DNA of 64,000 bases from Bosea sp. BIWAKO-01 (GTDB lineage Bacteria; Pseudomonadota; Alphaproteobacteria; Rhizobiales; Beijerinckiaceae), in the NCBI RefSeq assembly GCF_001748145.1, contig NZ_BCQA01000001.1:434001-498000 (forward strand). Reading direction: 5' to 3'. The notes under the pieces are model-generated. The model saw nothing but the letters and a program-made list of their open reading frames with translations. It was not told the DNA's origin and did no database searches. A program made the translations under genes and the position numbers. This document shows positions 19,456 to 27,209 of the stretch, piece after piece. Position 1 is the stretch's first letter, and every line of letters starts with the position of its first letter.

Positions 19456-20340
19456 ATGCTGGATGAACTCAAGGCCTTCGTCCTGCTTGCGGAGACCGGG
19501 TCTGTGCAACGCGTCGCCGAACGCCTGCTGCTGACGCAGCCGGCGGTGACCCGGCAGGTCCAGCGGCTCGAGCGCATGCTTGATGCGACGCTGCTCGATC
19601 GGCGTGCCAAGCCGGCGACGTTCACGCGGGCGGGGGTCGTGGCGCTGGAGCGCGCCCGCGCCATCCTGGCGTCTGTGGACGAGCTGAAGCAGGTCCTGGC
19701 TTCCGATGCCGAGCCGGCTGGTCAGCTGAGGCTTGGGGTTGCCCATACGCTGGCCACCGCCGAACTGGCCGAAGCGGTGGAGTCCTTGCGCCAGCACTAT
19801 CCGAACCTTGCACTCCAGTTGGTCAGCGGCTGGACGCCGGAGCTCGCGGCGAAGGTCGAGCAGGGCACGCTCGACGCCGCCATCCTGCTATCTGCCGGCG
19901 ATGCGGGCAGCCTTGCCGAACCGGCCGGGAGAATCGTCGGCACGGAAGATGTCCTGATCATCGCGCCGAAGGCACTGCGTGTGCCGAAGCGGGCCACTCT
20001 GGCGGCTCTGGCGGACCATGGCTGGATTCTGATGCCGGACGAGACATGCGGTGCGCGGCGTGCGCTCCGAACCGCGATCGAACGGCAAGGCGGCCAGTTC
20101 CTGATCGCGGCGGAGGTTCACGACATCGAGCTGCAGATTTCCCTCGTCAGCAAGGGGCTGGGGGTCGGCATCATGCCGAGGCGAAAGCTGACCGCCGGCC
20201 TGAAGCAGAAGCTCCAGATCGTCGATGTCGGCGATCCGCAGCTGCGGCTCAGCGTTTTCGTCAAACGCGCAAAATATCTCTCCGGCATCAACAGGGGCAT
20301 CGATTTCCTGGAGGAGGAGCTCATCCGGATCATGAAATAG
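19456..20340 (+). CDS. LysR-family transcriptional regulator
   Basis: The 294-residue protein has an N-terminal winged helix-turn-helix (about 1-60: VQRVAERLLLTQPAVTRQVQ) and a C-terminal LysR substrate-binding domain ending KRAKYLSGINRGIDFLEEEL. I chose the ATG at 19456, giving MLDELKAFVLLAETGS as is usual for the family. An ATG at 19426 adds ten residues and would start right at the palindrome. It is divergent from the frameshifted dehydrogenase, its probable former target. The effector is unknown. Confidence 0.88.
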   Translation: MLDELKAFVLLAETGSVQRVAERLLLTQPAVTRQVQRLERMLDATLLDRRAKPATFTRAGVVALERARAILASVDELKQVLASDAEPAGQLRLGVAHTLATAELAEAVESLRQHYPNLALQLVSGWTPELAAKVEQGTLDAAILLSAGDAGSLAEPAGRIVGTEDVLIIAPKALRVPKRATLAALADHGWILMPDETCGARRALRTAIERQGGQFLIAAEVHDIELQISLVSKGLGVGIMPRRKLTAGLKQKLQIVDVGDPQLRLSVFVKRAKYLSGINRGIDFLEEELIRIMK

Positions 20341-20495
20341 ACCGGGCGGCATCGGCGGGCCCAGGCGGACCCGACCGCCGATACCGGCCATGATCGCCTT
20401 CATCGACGAACACCCGGAGCCTATGGGGTCGAGTCTGCTCCAAAATCGCAGACAATCGTCGGCCAAAGGGATTGAAAATAAAGGGATAAAATGAG

Positions 20496-20586
20496 TGGCG
20501 GAGACGGAGGGATTCGAACCCTCGATACCCTTGTGGGGTATGCTCATTTAGCAAACGAGTGCCTTCAGCCTCTCGGCCACGTCTCC
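20496..20586 (-). tRNA. tRNA-Ser(GCT)
   Basis: The 91-nt gene has acceptor stem GGAGACG/CGTCTCC with G discriminator and encoded CCA. The anticodon loop is TTTGCTAAA (anticodon GCT, codons AGC/AGU). It has the long variable arm of class II tRNAs (CATACCCCACAAGGGTATC), and the TTCGAAT T-loop is intact. Confidence 0.96.
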
Positions 20587-20678
20587 GTTACCGGCTCTAT
20601 GCCCGATTGCCCGGCGCTTTGACAAGCCGTCAGTGTGAAAGATTATCAGCCATCTTCGTCGGGCTGAGGAAATGGCCG

Positions 20679-21083
20679 ATGCACGCTGCCCCGAAAGTGA
20701 TCGTGTCGCCCGCACACGGAGGCACCCGCCTGCGCCGCCTCGGCGCCGGGCTCGTCCTCCTGGCTGCTGCCGCGATGCCGCGTCCGGCAGCGGCCCAGGT
20801 GCAGTTCGTGGCTTGTGACAATGGCTTGCGCTGCGTGCAGGCGCCCTGCCCCTCGAGAGATGTCGTTCTCGTGCCGTCAGGCCGGCGCTATGCGAAGATC
20901 GATCCCGACCTCTCCAGCCTGCGGCCAGCGGATGCTGCACGCCGCGACCTCGCCACTGGCCTCTATTCCGGGCGCCTCGTCCTCGCCGGCACGGTGGAGG
21001 ACGGACCGCCGGTGCGAATCACGGCGACGAAGGTCATTCGTCGCGCGACTGCCCATGAGGCGGCCCTCTGCCGGCGCCGCTGA
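20679..21083 (+). CDS. Small exported protein of unknown function
   Basis: The 134-residue product has a long n-region and a Sec signal (hydrophobic core around residues 22-38, cleavage after PRPAAA). The mature part contains cysteines in VACDNGLRCVQAPCPSRD, suggesting one or two disulfides, then a lysine/arginine-rich C-terminus. No family is recognised. The start at 20679 is chosen because upstream codons run through the tRNA-Ser gene. A dispersed palindrome follows the stop. Confidence 0.65.
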   Translation: MHAAPKVIVSPAHGGTRLRRLGAGLVLLAAAAMPRPAAAQVQFVACDNGLRCVQAPCPSRDVVLVPSGRRYAKIDPDLSSLRPADAARRDLATGLYSGRLVLAGTVEDGPPVRITATKVIRRATAHEAALCRRR

Positions 21084-21089
21084 AGCCTC

Positions 21090-21119
21090 GGCCCGAAAAG
21101 CGGATTGCGGTTTTCGGGG
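21090..21119. repeat. Dispersed CCCGAAAA...TTTTCGGG palindrome
   Basis: Perfect 8-bp arms enclose an 11-bp loop. It is the reverse-oriented relative of the repeats at 11.3 kb and 50.7 kb. It lies between convergent genes and may act as a terminator for either. Confidence 0.6.
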
Positions 21120-21194
21120 AAGCCTATGTAATTACAGATGGTTAGATCATCGCACCGGATACGATATCTGGTCCAATGATCCAAGGGCACGCCG

Positions 21195-22172
21195 TCAGCG
21201 CGTCGGCTTCACCGCCCCGGCAATCACGGCGATCTCGTCGGTCCAGATCCCGCCTGAATAGCCCGCGGGCAGACGGGACAAGTCGTCCAGCGTGTCCAGG
21301 CCCGTCGAAAACCCTCCGCCGTGATAGGGGCCGAGCGCGAAGACCTGGGTGCCGGCGCTGTCGAAGCGGTTGAGGAAACGGCTTGGCCAGCCCCAGAGCC
21401 ATGGCGCGATGTTGATCGGCACCAGGACGATCATTCCGCGGCAGATCTCGGGCATCACGCCGGTCCAGCCATAGGCGACATAGCGTGTCAGGCAGCCAAT
21501 CTGCGTGCGCCTGGACATGGCCGGGATATCGGGCCGGAGGCGCCGCAGCGTCTCGACCGGCTCGTCCCCGCCATAGACGATCAGGCGCGCACGGGCCTCA
21601 GACGGCAATGCCCCCAGGACGGCGGCGAGCTTCTCGCCCTCGCTCCTGTCCCGGCTCTTCACATTGATGGCGAAGCGCCGCCCGGGAAAGGCGGCAAATA
21701 CCTCGTCGAGCGTCGGCATCATGCCGATGCCCTTGCCGCGCAGCGGATGGGTCTTGCCACCATCGGCGGTATAGCCATGGCCGACATCGAGCGCCTTCAG
21801 CTCCGCCATCGCATGCTCCCGCGTGACACCCTCCCCGTTCGTCCGGCATTCCAGGGTCCAGTCGTGGAAGACCGCGAACTGGCCGTCGGTGGTCGGGTGC
21901 ACGTCGAGCTCGACGATATCGGCCCCGGCCTCGAAAGCTGCCCGCATGGATGGCAACGTGTTCTCGATGAAATCATGGCGCTGCGGCAGCATGCGCGCCG
22001 CGCTGCAGACATCGGTGCGCAGATCGGTCTTGTCGTAGAGCTGGGTGATGCCGCGATGGGCGAGCAAGGTCGGCCTGCCCTGCGGCCGGGAAGCCAGGAA
22101 GCTGCTGTTGCCGATCAGGATGAAGAGCGTGAGGAAAGAAAGGGCGGCGAGCGCAAGGCGTGGGAGACGGCG
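21195..22172 (-). CDS. Glycerophosphodiester phosphodiesterase family protein
   Basis: It is predicted to hydrolyse glycerophosphodiesters to glycerol-3-phosphate and an alcohol. It has 325 residues. An N-terminal signal anchor (about 6-30) leads to the GDPD TIM-barrel, with LLAHRGITQLYDKTD (catalytic His, Arg) and ADIVELDVHPTTDGQFAVFH (metal ligands Glu, Asp and catalytic His). This places it in the envelope or periplasm. I chose the start at 22172 (MRRLPRLALAAL); a longer frame to 22253 would cover the paired palindromes between this gene and the divergent higB-like gene. It may therefore share regulation with that locus. Confidence 0.85.
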   Translation of the reverse strand, partial: RRLPRLALAALSFLTLFILIGNSSFLASRPQGRPTLLAHRGITQLYDKTDLRTDVCSAARMLPQRHDFIENTLPSMRAAFEAGADIVELDVHPTTDGQFAVFHDWTLECRTNGEGVTREHAMAELKALDVGHGYTADGGKTHPLRGKGIGMMPTLDEVFAAFPGRRFAINVKSRDRSEGEKLAAVLGALPSEARARLIVYGGDEPVETLRRLRPDIPAMSRRTQIGCLTRYVAYGWTGVMPEICRGMIVLVPINIAPWLWGWPSRFLNRFDSAGTQVFALGPYHGGGFSTGLDTLDDLSRLPAGYSGGIWTDEIAVIAGAVKPTR

Positions 22173-22213
22173 CATCACTTCATCCTTTGAACCGCGGGCG
22201 CGAGCGCCTATCA

Positions 22214-22265
22214 ATGTTCCCGAAAATGGGAGCGTTAGAGCAGTCGCTCCCAATTATGGGAACAT
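22214..22265. promoter_or_regulatory. Double palindromic operator in front of higB-like gene
   Basis: Two 21-bp arms that are inverse copies (18 of 21 matching) flank a 10-bp spacer. Each arm is itself a palindrome of the form TCCC-N6-GGGA (GTTCCCGAAAATGGGAGC and GCTCCCAATTATGGGAAC). Tandem operators of this kind are normal for autoregulated toxin-antitoxin operons. The HigA-type domain encoded just downstream is the natural candidate binder. The site also sits 42 bp from the divergent phosphodiesterase start. Confidence 0.75.
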
Positions 22266-22280
22266 TATGATCGCAGCGGC

Positions 22281-22562
22281 ATGATCGTCATCGGAGCCTC
22301 GGCCCTGGTCGACTATGGCGAGGCGCACCCGCAGGCTGGCCCTGGCCTGCGCGCGCTGAACGCGCTGCTGCGACAGGCGTCCTGGGGGACGCGCGGCGAG
22401 CTTGCGCGCGATTGCGGCGCGGTTGCTCGCTTCGTGAGCGAAGACGCGGTTGCGCTTGCCTTGCCGCATGTTGGCTGCAGCGTGACGTTCAGGGTCAATT
22501 TCGAGTTGGGCGTGATCCGCATCACCGCGGTCGCCGCCCTCAACGAGGAGGACGCAACGTGA
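22281..22562 (+). CDS. HigB-like protein, probably catalytically degenerate
   Basis: The 93-residue product aligns by pattern with the HigB RNase-toxin family: an N-terminal helix around YGEAHPQAGPGLRALNALL, the tryptophan in ASWGTRGEL, and beta strands ending FELGVIRITAV. Canonical HigB proteins of this type carry a GGNKYRLV-like strand and a GTH..YD C-terminus. Here the equivalent stretch reads HVGCSVTFRVN and the C-terminus is AALNEEDAT, so core RNA-binding and catalytic residues seem lost. It overlaps the next gene by 4 bp (GTGA) and is co-translated with it. I infer a partner or modulator role rather than an active toxin. Family assignment is by eye. Confidence 0.7.
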   Translation: MIVIGASALVDYGEAHPQAGPGLRALNALLRQASWGTRGELARDCGAVARFVSEDAVALALPHVGCSVTFRVNFELGVIRITAVAALNEEDAT

Positions 22563-23704
22563 CGGAGCGCCAAGGCCTTCCGGTCCGGCCGATCAAGAGC
22601 GAAGCAGATCATCACGCCGCGCTGGCCGAGATCGACCGGCTGTTTGCCGCGGAGCCGGGCTCCGAGGCAGCCGACCGGCTCGAGGTTCTTTGCCTGCTGG
22701 TCGCCGATTACGAACGCAGGACCCATCAGATCGCTTCGACGGACCCCATCGCCTATCTGACCCTCGCGATGCAGGCGACGGGGCGGACACAAGCCGAGCT
22801 CGCCGAGCTACTCGGCTCGCGCTCGCGCGCCTCAGAGGTCCTGAACCGGCGGCGGCATCTCTCCGCCGAGATGATCGCAAAGCTCAGCGAAGCCTGGGGC
22901 GTGGCGCGCGAGCCGCTTTCGGCGCCGTATGCGGTGGCGGGCAGCGTCAAGCGCACCGCGCTGCGCGGCGCCGCCCTGCTCGGCCTCCTCGCGAGCCTCA
23001 GCCTGTCGGCGATCGGCGGTCTGTTCTGGGCGCACGGCAGGGACCTGCCGAGCACGGCCGAGATCGCACGCTATGCGCCGCCCGATCTCGAGCGCTACGG
23101 CCGGGACGGCGGCCTGACGGCGTATCGCCGGCCGGTGCCGCTCTCGACCATCCCGCCCCATGTGCTGAAGGCCTTCCTCGCGGCGGAGGACCAGGACTAC
23201 TACCGCCATGGCGGCTACAGCGTGCCGGCGATCCTGCGGGCCGCAGCCCAGAACCTCGCGAGCCTGGGCGAGAGCCGGACTCCGGCAGGCGCCGCCACCA
23301 TTACCCAGCAGCTCGCCAAGAACCTGCTGCTGCCTGGCCAGCCGCCCTCGCTCGCCCGCAAGGTGAAGGAGATCGTGCTGGCCAGCCGGATCGAGGACGC
23401 CCTGAGCAAGGACCGGATCCTCGAACTCTACCTCAACCAGATCTATTTCGGCGGCTACGCCTATGGCATCGCGGCGGCCTCGGCCCAGTATTTCGGCAAG
23501 AGCCCGGCCGATCTCGGCGTTGCGGAAGCCGCCTATCTCGCGGCCCTGCCGAAGGCGCCGAACACCTACCGGCTCGACATCGCCGACAACCGCGGACGCG
23601 CCAAGGAGCGGCGCGACTGGGTGCTCCGACGCATGGCCGATGACGGACTGATCACGGCCTCCGCCGCTCAGTTCGCCCAGGCCGAGCCATTGGTCGGCCC
23701 TTGA
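22559..23704 (+). CDS. HigA-type HTH antitoxin domain fused through a TM helix to GT51 peptidoglycan glycosyltransferase
   Basis: This 381-residue fusion joins two families normally encoded separately. Residues 10-125 match HigA antitoxins of the COG5499 type (IKSEADHHAALAEIDRLF; helix-turn-helix 72-105, GRTQAELAELLGSRSRASEV). Residues 134-156 form one membrane helix. Residues 165-345 form a GT51 transglycosylase with all signature motifs: AAEDQDYYRHGG (catalytic Glu210), GAATITQQLAKNL, RKVKEIVLASRIEDALSK (Glu271) and NQIYFGGYAYGIAAASAQYF. No transpeptidase domain follows. The GTG start lies 7 nt after AGGAGG. Topology predicts a cytoplasmic DNA-binding head and a periplasmic lipid II polymerase. 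I see no frameshift at the junction, so the fusion looks genuine. Confidence 0.9.
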   Translation: MTERQGLPVRPIKSEADHHAALAEIDRLFAAEPGSEAADRLEVLCLLVADYERRTHQIASTDPIAYLTLAMQATGRTQAELAELLGSRSRASEVLNRRRHLSAEMIAKLSEAWGVAREPLSAPYAVAGSVKRTALRGAALLGLLASLSLSAIGGLFWAHGRDLPSTAEIARYAPPDLERYGRDGGLTAYRRPVPLSTIPPHVLKAFLAAEDQDYYRHGGYSVPAILRAAAQNLASLGESRTPAGAATITQQLAKNLLLPGQPPSLARKVKEIVLASRIEDALSKDRILELYLNQIYFGGYAYGIAAASAQYFGKSPADLGVAEAAYLAALPKAPNTYRLDIADNRGRAKERRDWVLRRMADDGLITASAAQFAQAEPLVGP

Positions 23705-23775
23705 GATCGGCATCGCTCAGCGTGGCGCTCCTGAGCCCCGGCACCAGGGCGGAGGAGCGTGAGGATCAGGACTGC

Positions 23776-24006
23776 CTAGTGGGAGATCGGCACTGTCGCC
23801 AGGAATTGCTCGACCGCCAGGGGCACGATATCGGCATCCGGCTGCGCGCTCGAAAGGCCGGCAACGATATGGCCCAGCCACCGCCTCATGCTCTCGCTGC
23901 TGGCGGCTTGGAAGCAGAGTGACGGCTCGATATGAGCCCAGGCGATCTCAAAGGCCTCGCGCGCTGTTGCGAGCTCGAGGAGTTCGGGAAGGGAGCTGAA
24001 CGGCAT
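23776..24006 (-). CDS. Small conserved-looking protein of unknown function
   Basis: The 76-residue product starts at an ATG preceded by GGAGG with 5-nt spacing. It reads as a helical soluble protein (MPFSSLPELLELATAREAFE). I recognise no domain. It converges with the GT51 fusion gene (71 bp between stops) and follows the PilZ gene on the same strand by about 90 bp, so it may be co-transcribed with it. Confidence 0.55.
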   Translation of the reverse strand: MPFSSLPELLELATAREAFEIAWAHIEPSLCFQAASSESMRRWLGHIVAGLSSAQPDADIVPLAVEQFLATVPISH

Positions 24007-24096
24007 AGGGCACCTCCGGCACCCGCAAAACTCAGCATCGAACCCGACCCGCGGCAAGATGACGAATTCCGACCCAAGCCGCAGCTCTCGCAGAGT

Positions 24097-24405
24097 TCAG
24101 TCGGCGCGTTCGGCATCCATGATGAAGGTCGCGCCGATCGAGTGCTGGCTGCGCCAGGCAATCCGCACGCAGCTGTTGATGTGCAGGGCCGGGGCGATCA
24201 GCCTGAAGACGTCTGGCGCTTCAAACCCCATCGGCACGCGCAGCTTCACACCGGACACCGAGACATCGCGGATAATGCAGGGAATCTCGTTGTTCTGGCC
24301 GGGAAGACGGATTCGCGCTTCCTGCACAACCTTCTTGCGGTGGTGGCGGCGCTCGTCAGTCTGACCCTGCAATTCACAAATCCCCGCCACGATCGATCGG
24401 TTCAA
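24097..24405 (-). CDS. PilZ-domain protein, predicted c-di-GMP receptor
   Basis: This is a stand-alone PilZ domain of about 100 residues. The two c-di-GMP-binding motifs are visible: RxxxR in ERRHHRKKV (about 18-26) and DxSxxG in DVSVSGVKLRV (about 48-58). It ends with the beta-barrel strand HSIGATFIMD. The start is uncertain: TTG at 24405, GTG at 24390 or TTG at 24372 are all in frame without a good Shine-Dalgarno. It may read the cyclic di-GMP made by WspR in the same window. Its target is unknown. Confidence 0.8.
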   Translation of the reverse strand: MNRSIVAGICELQGQTDERRHHRKKVVQEARIRLPGQNNEIPCIIRDVSVSGVKLRVPMGFEAPDVFRLIAPALHINSCVRIAWRSQHSIGATFIMDAERAD

Positions 24406-24654
24406 GTCTATCTGGAACCTGCGCCCGGCACGTTACCGATGACGTACAACCCGCAAGGAACCCGGGCAAGTCTGCCAGACCGTCCAGGCAGCCAACCCAC
24501 AATGAGTTGATCGACAACCGCGCATGACAGGCGTGCATGGACAGGGGGTCGTTGGTAGCGGTGTGCCTGCGCGCCAAAGCCATGCAAGGTCGCTGGAGCG
24601 AGCGGAGCCGCCAAGTCTCGAAGAGCCCTTTGCTGCAGAGCAGGAGAAGAGATC

Positions 24655-25122
24655 ATGCGCCACCATCTCAAGCTGAAATCACTTCTCATGCTCTTGGCCC
24701 TCCTGGCGAGCGTCGTGGCGCCCCTGCCCAGCCTGGGCACGGCCGAAGCGCAGGTCCGCTCCTCCGGTTCGCGACAGATGTCGGGGCAGACTGCACGCAG
24801 GGGCCACCATTCCAGCGCGCAACGGCCACAGCGTGGCAACAGGGCGCATGTGAGCCGGCCGCAGCACCGTCCGCATACGCGCCCGTCGCATGTCCATCGG
24901 CCGAGCCCGCATGTCCGGCATCATCGCCCGGGGCGTGTGACCGTCGTTCACCCGCGGCGTCACTGGCATCGCGGCGGAGCGGTTGCAGCGGGGGCGGCGC
25001 TCGGCTTCATCGCCGGGGCAGCGGCTGTCTCGCTCGCCGGCCCGGCGCCGCGCGCGGGCTATTGCTGGTATTACACCACGCCCCAGCGCACGACCGGCTT
25101 CTGGGACTGGTGCCCCCGCTGA
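24655..25122 (+). CDS. Exported His/Arg-rich protein with glycine-zipper segment
   Basis: The 155-residue product has a Sec signal peptide (about 10-31, ending TAEAQ), then a low-complexity His/Arg/Ser/Pro region (about 35-105). A small hydrophobic Gly/Ala segment (AVAAGAALGFIAGAAAVSLA) and an aromatic cysteine-bearing tail (CWYYTTPQRTTGFWDWC) complete it. Tails like this are common in small envelope proteins of Hyphomicrobiales. A role in metal binding or the cell surface is only suggested by composition. AGGAGAAGAG upstream of the ATG supports the start. Confidence 0.7.
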   Translation: MRHHLKLKSLLMLLALLASVVAPLPSLGTAEAQVRSSGSRQMSGQTARRGHHSSAQRPQRGNRAHVSRPQHRPHTRPSHVHRPSPHVRHHRPGRVTVVHPRRHWHRGGAVAAGAALGFIAGAAAVSLAGPAPRAGYCWYYTTPQRTTGFWDWCPR

Positions 25123-25214
25123 ACGGGTGCCTCACTCCGGCCGAATGCCCAAGGTTCCGCAGCGGAAGGGCCCGGGAACCATCGCCCTGGGAGCACGGTA
25201 ACGCTTTCCCTCGT

Positions 25215-26171
25215 TCAAGAGCGCGCGAGCGTGCTGTCGATGATCGCCAAATCGTTGGCGCCCGGACGAATGGCTACGTTCGTGATGCCGAGAAAATTGC
25301 GGAGCTCGCCGGCCGGGACGGTCAGGGGACCGGGCGAGGCGGCACTCCCCGGCACCGGCTGGGGAAAGGCCGTGGACCGTGCGGTGTGGAAGGTCACGTT
25401 GCCCTCCACCTTCTGCATGATCTGGTGGATGTGGCCGTTGAGGACGGTGACGGACCCGAAGGGCCTGAGCAGTGCAAGCGCCTGCGCGCTGTCCTCGGTA
25501 CCCCAGCCCCAATCGGCATAGACCGTCCAAAGCGGGATATGCGCGAAGACCACGATGGGGGCCGAGGCGCTGCGGCCGCGCAAATCGTCGGCGAGCCATT
25601 TCAGTTGCTCCGGCCCGAGTTGGCCGAGCCCGCCGGCCCTGAGGTTCACGACATTGACCAGGGCGATGAAATGCACGCCGCCCTCGTCGAAGGAATACCA
25701 CCCGGCGCCCTGCTTGCCCTTGCCGTACCGCTGCGAATAGGCCTGCCCGTTGCCCTCGTCGATCACGTCATGTTCGCCAGGCACGTAGTGAACGTCCAGC
25801 CTCGCGCCACCGATGACACGCGCCGCATCATCGAATTGAGCGGCCGTGGAGAGATGCGTGATGTCGCCCGTATGGATCATGAAGGCGGGCTTGGCCGGGA
25901 GCGCCCCGATCTGGGCGATGGCCTCCGTGAGCGTGTCGAGAGCATGCGGGTTCGCAGCCTTGTCGAAGCCGACATGGCTGTCGGATATCTGCAGGAAGGT
26001 GAACCCCTTGGTGACCGCTTCTGCGGCTTCCGCCTTGCCGAGCAGGCCCAGCGAGACCGGAACCCCGCTTGCAACCGTCCAAAGCACGCCGGTTCCGGCC
26101 CAGATCATGCATTCGAGCGTCTCGCGGCGTGTGGTGGCAGGCCGCTCAGTATCGATCCGATGATGTGTCAT
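25215..26171 (-). CDS. Calcineurin-like metallophosphoesterase, exported
   Basis: The 318-residue protein begins with a twin-arginine-like stretch (TTRRETLECMIWAGTG) and a hydrophobic segment to about residue 50, so periplasmic location via Tat is likely. The catalytic domain shows the metallophosphoesterase motifs in order: QISDSHVGFD, HTGDITH, VPGEHD (Glu replacing the usual Asn), FAHIPLW and LNGHIHQ. The natural substrate is unknown; phosphodiesters or nucleotides are typical. A palindrome of the same TCCC-N6-GGGA form as the operator at 22.2 kb lies 65 bp upstream of the start, which may place the gene under the HigA-GT51 regulator. Confidence 0.85.
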   Translation of the reverse strand: MTHHRIDTERPATTRRETLECMIWAGTGVLWTVASGVPVSLGLLGKAEAAEAVTKGFTFLQISDSHVGFDKAANPHALDTLTEAIAQIGALPAKPAFMIHTGDITHLSTAAQFDDAARVIGGARLDVHYVPGEHDVIDEGNGQAYSQRYGKGKQGAGWYSFDEGGVHFIALVNVVNLRAGGLGQLGPEQLKWLADDLRGRSASAPIVVFAHIPLWTVYADWGWGTEDSAQALALLRPFGSVTVLNGHIHQIMQKVEGNVTFHTARSTAFPQPVPGSAASPGPLTVPAGELRNFLGITNVAIRPGANDLAIIDSTLARS

Positions 26172-26579
26172 GGTCGATCTCCCAAGAACGCAACCAGGCT
26201 GCGTTCATTGAGAAGACAGGTCTTCAGCGCCGTTTATTCCCGAACATGGGAATTTTCGTCATCGGCTCTGTGCAGCAATGCGACGCTCGGTCCGCGGGAT
26301 GCGCGAGCGGGAGGATCGAAGCAAAACGCGGGCCCCGCCTCCGGCAATCGTGGTGCCGACACCGTGCGGATTCTCGCCCGCCGAACGGTTTCGCCGTGGT
26401 CCAGACAAGCAATCTTGCATCGTGAAGGCTCGCATGTATGGATAAGACACTATTCGGCTGCTCGATTCCTGTCTGCAAGCCTTGGAAAGTTCTCCAGCGC
26501 GCGCCGACAAGAACACTAGCACCTACATGCTTACCAACGGTCAAAATCACAAGATATAATCTACTAAGGGACCACGGCT
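26172..26579. other. Divergent intergenic region upstream of phosphoesterase and dioxygenase
   Basis: About 400 bp with AT-rich sequence near 26440-26575, likely the dioxygenase promoter. The palindrome at 26236-26253 is the one clear site. Plus-strand frames crossing here have no start signals or domains. Confidence 0.4.
26236..26253. promoter_or_regulatory. Palindrome ATTCCC-N6-GGGAAT, matching the higB operator half-sites
   Basis: ATTCCCGAACATGGGAAT has perfect 6-bp arms and the same 6-bp spacing as the two sites at 22.2 kb. It also shares TTCCCGAA with one of them. A common regulator is a reasonable inference. Confidence 0.6.
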
Positions 26580-27209
26580 ATGGCTCTCAAACTACTGAAT
26601 GCAGATGCGATCCGCGATAGCGCATTCTCCGTGCAACCTTATCCGCATTTCCTTGGTGAGAACTTTCTGAGACCTGAGGCCATCCCAGATATACGCAGGG
26701 ATTACCCGGCCATTACGAAGCCGGGCTATCTGACCGTCGACGATATCGAACTGGCCGGAAGCTTTAAGCAGTTGATCGATGAAATGGAGAGCCCGGACCT
26801 TACCGAGGTGCTCTCGAAGCGCTTTGGCAAGGACCTCCACGCTTATCCGCGCCTGACCACTGTCCGAAAGCTCTCGCAGGCCAAGGACGGGCGCATTCAT
26901 ACCGATGGCCCCAGCAAGGTCATGACCGTGCTGCTCTACCTGAATGACGACTGGTCACCGGATGCGGAAGGCCGGCTGCGCGTGCTCTATGACGGCACGA
27001 ATTTCGAGCCCTTCGCCTGCGAGGTGCCTCCGACCATGGGCGCCGTTTTCGGCTTCCTGCGCTCCGACAATTCCTGGCACGGCCACAAGCCTTTCACGGG
27101 CGAGCGGCGTGTCGTTCAGACGGCGTGGATCACCGACGCATCCGAGCTCGAGCGCAAGAAGAGCAGAAACACGGTCGCGAAGTTCTTCAAGAGCATCTTC
27201 GGCCGCTAG
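26580..27209 (+). CDS. 2-oxoglutarate/Fe(II)-dependent oxygenase (prolyl-4-hydroxylase-like)
   Basis: The 209-residue protein carries the double-stranded beta-helix signature of Fe(II)/2OG enzymes. Fe ligands lie in GRIHTDGPSKV (HxD, about 104-106) and SWHGHKPF (second His, about 160), and an Arg follows in GERRVVQTAW for 2-oxoglutarate. The strand MTVLLYLNDDW is typical of the P4H group. The substrate cannot be predicted; sugar-biosynthesis and protein hydroxylases share this form. The start ATG lies in an AT-rich leader. It is the last host-like gene before the accessory region. Confidence 0.85.
   Translation: MALKLLNADAIRDSAFSVQPYPHFLGENFLRPEAIPDIRRDYPAITKPGYLTVDDIELAGSFKQLIDEMESPDLTEVLSKRFGKDLHAYPRLTTVRKLSQAKDGRIHTDGPSKVMTVLLYLNDDWSPDAEGRLRVLYDGTNFEPFACEVPPTMGAVFGFLRSDNSWHGHKPFTGERRVVQTAWITDASELERKKSRNTVAKFFKSIFGR

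Noticed and set aside
22281..23704. Ordinary HigBA toxin-antitoxin module followed by a separate GT51 gene
   Set aside because: There is no stop or restart between the HTH and GT51 parts; the frame is continuous through the membrane helix.
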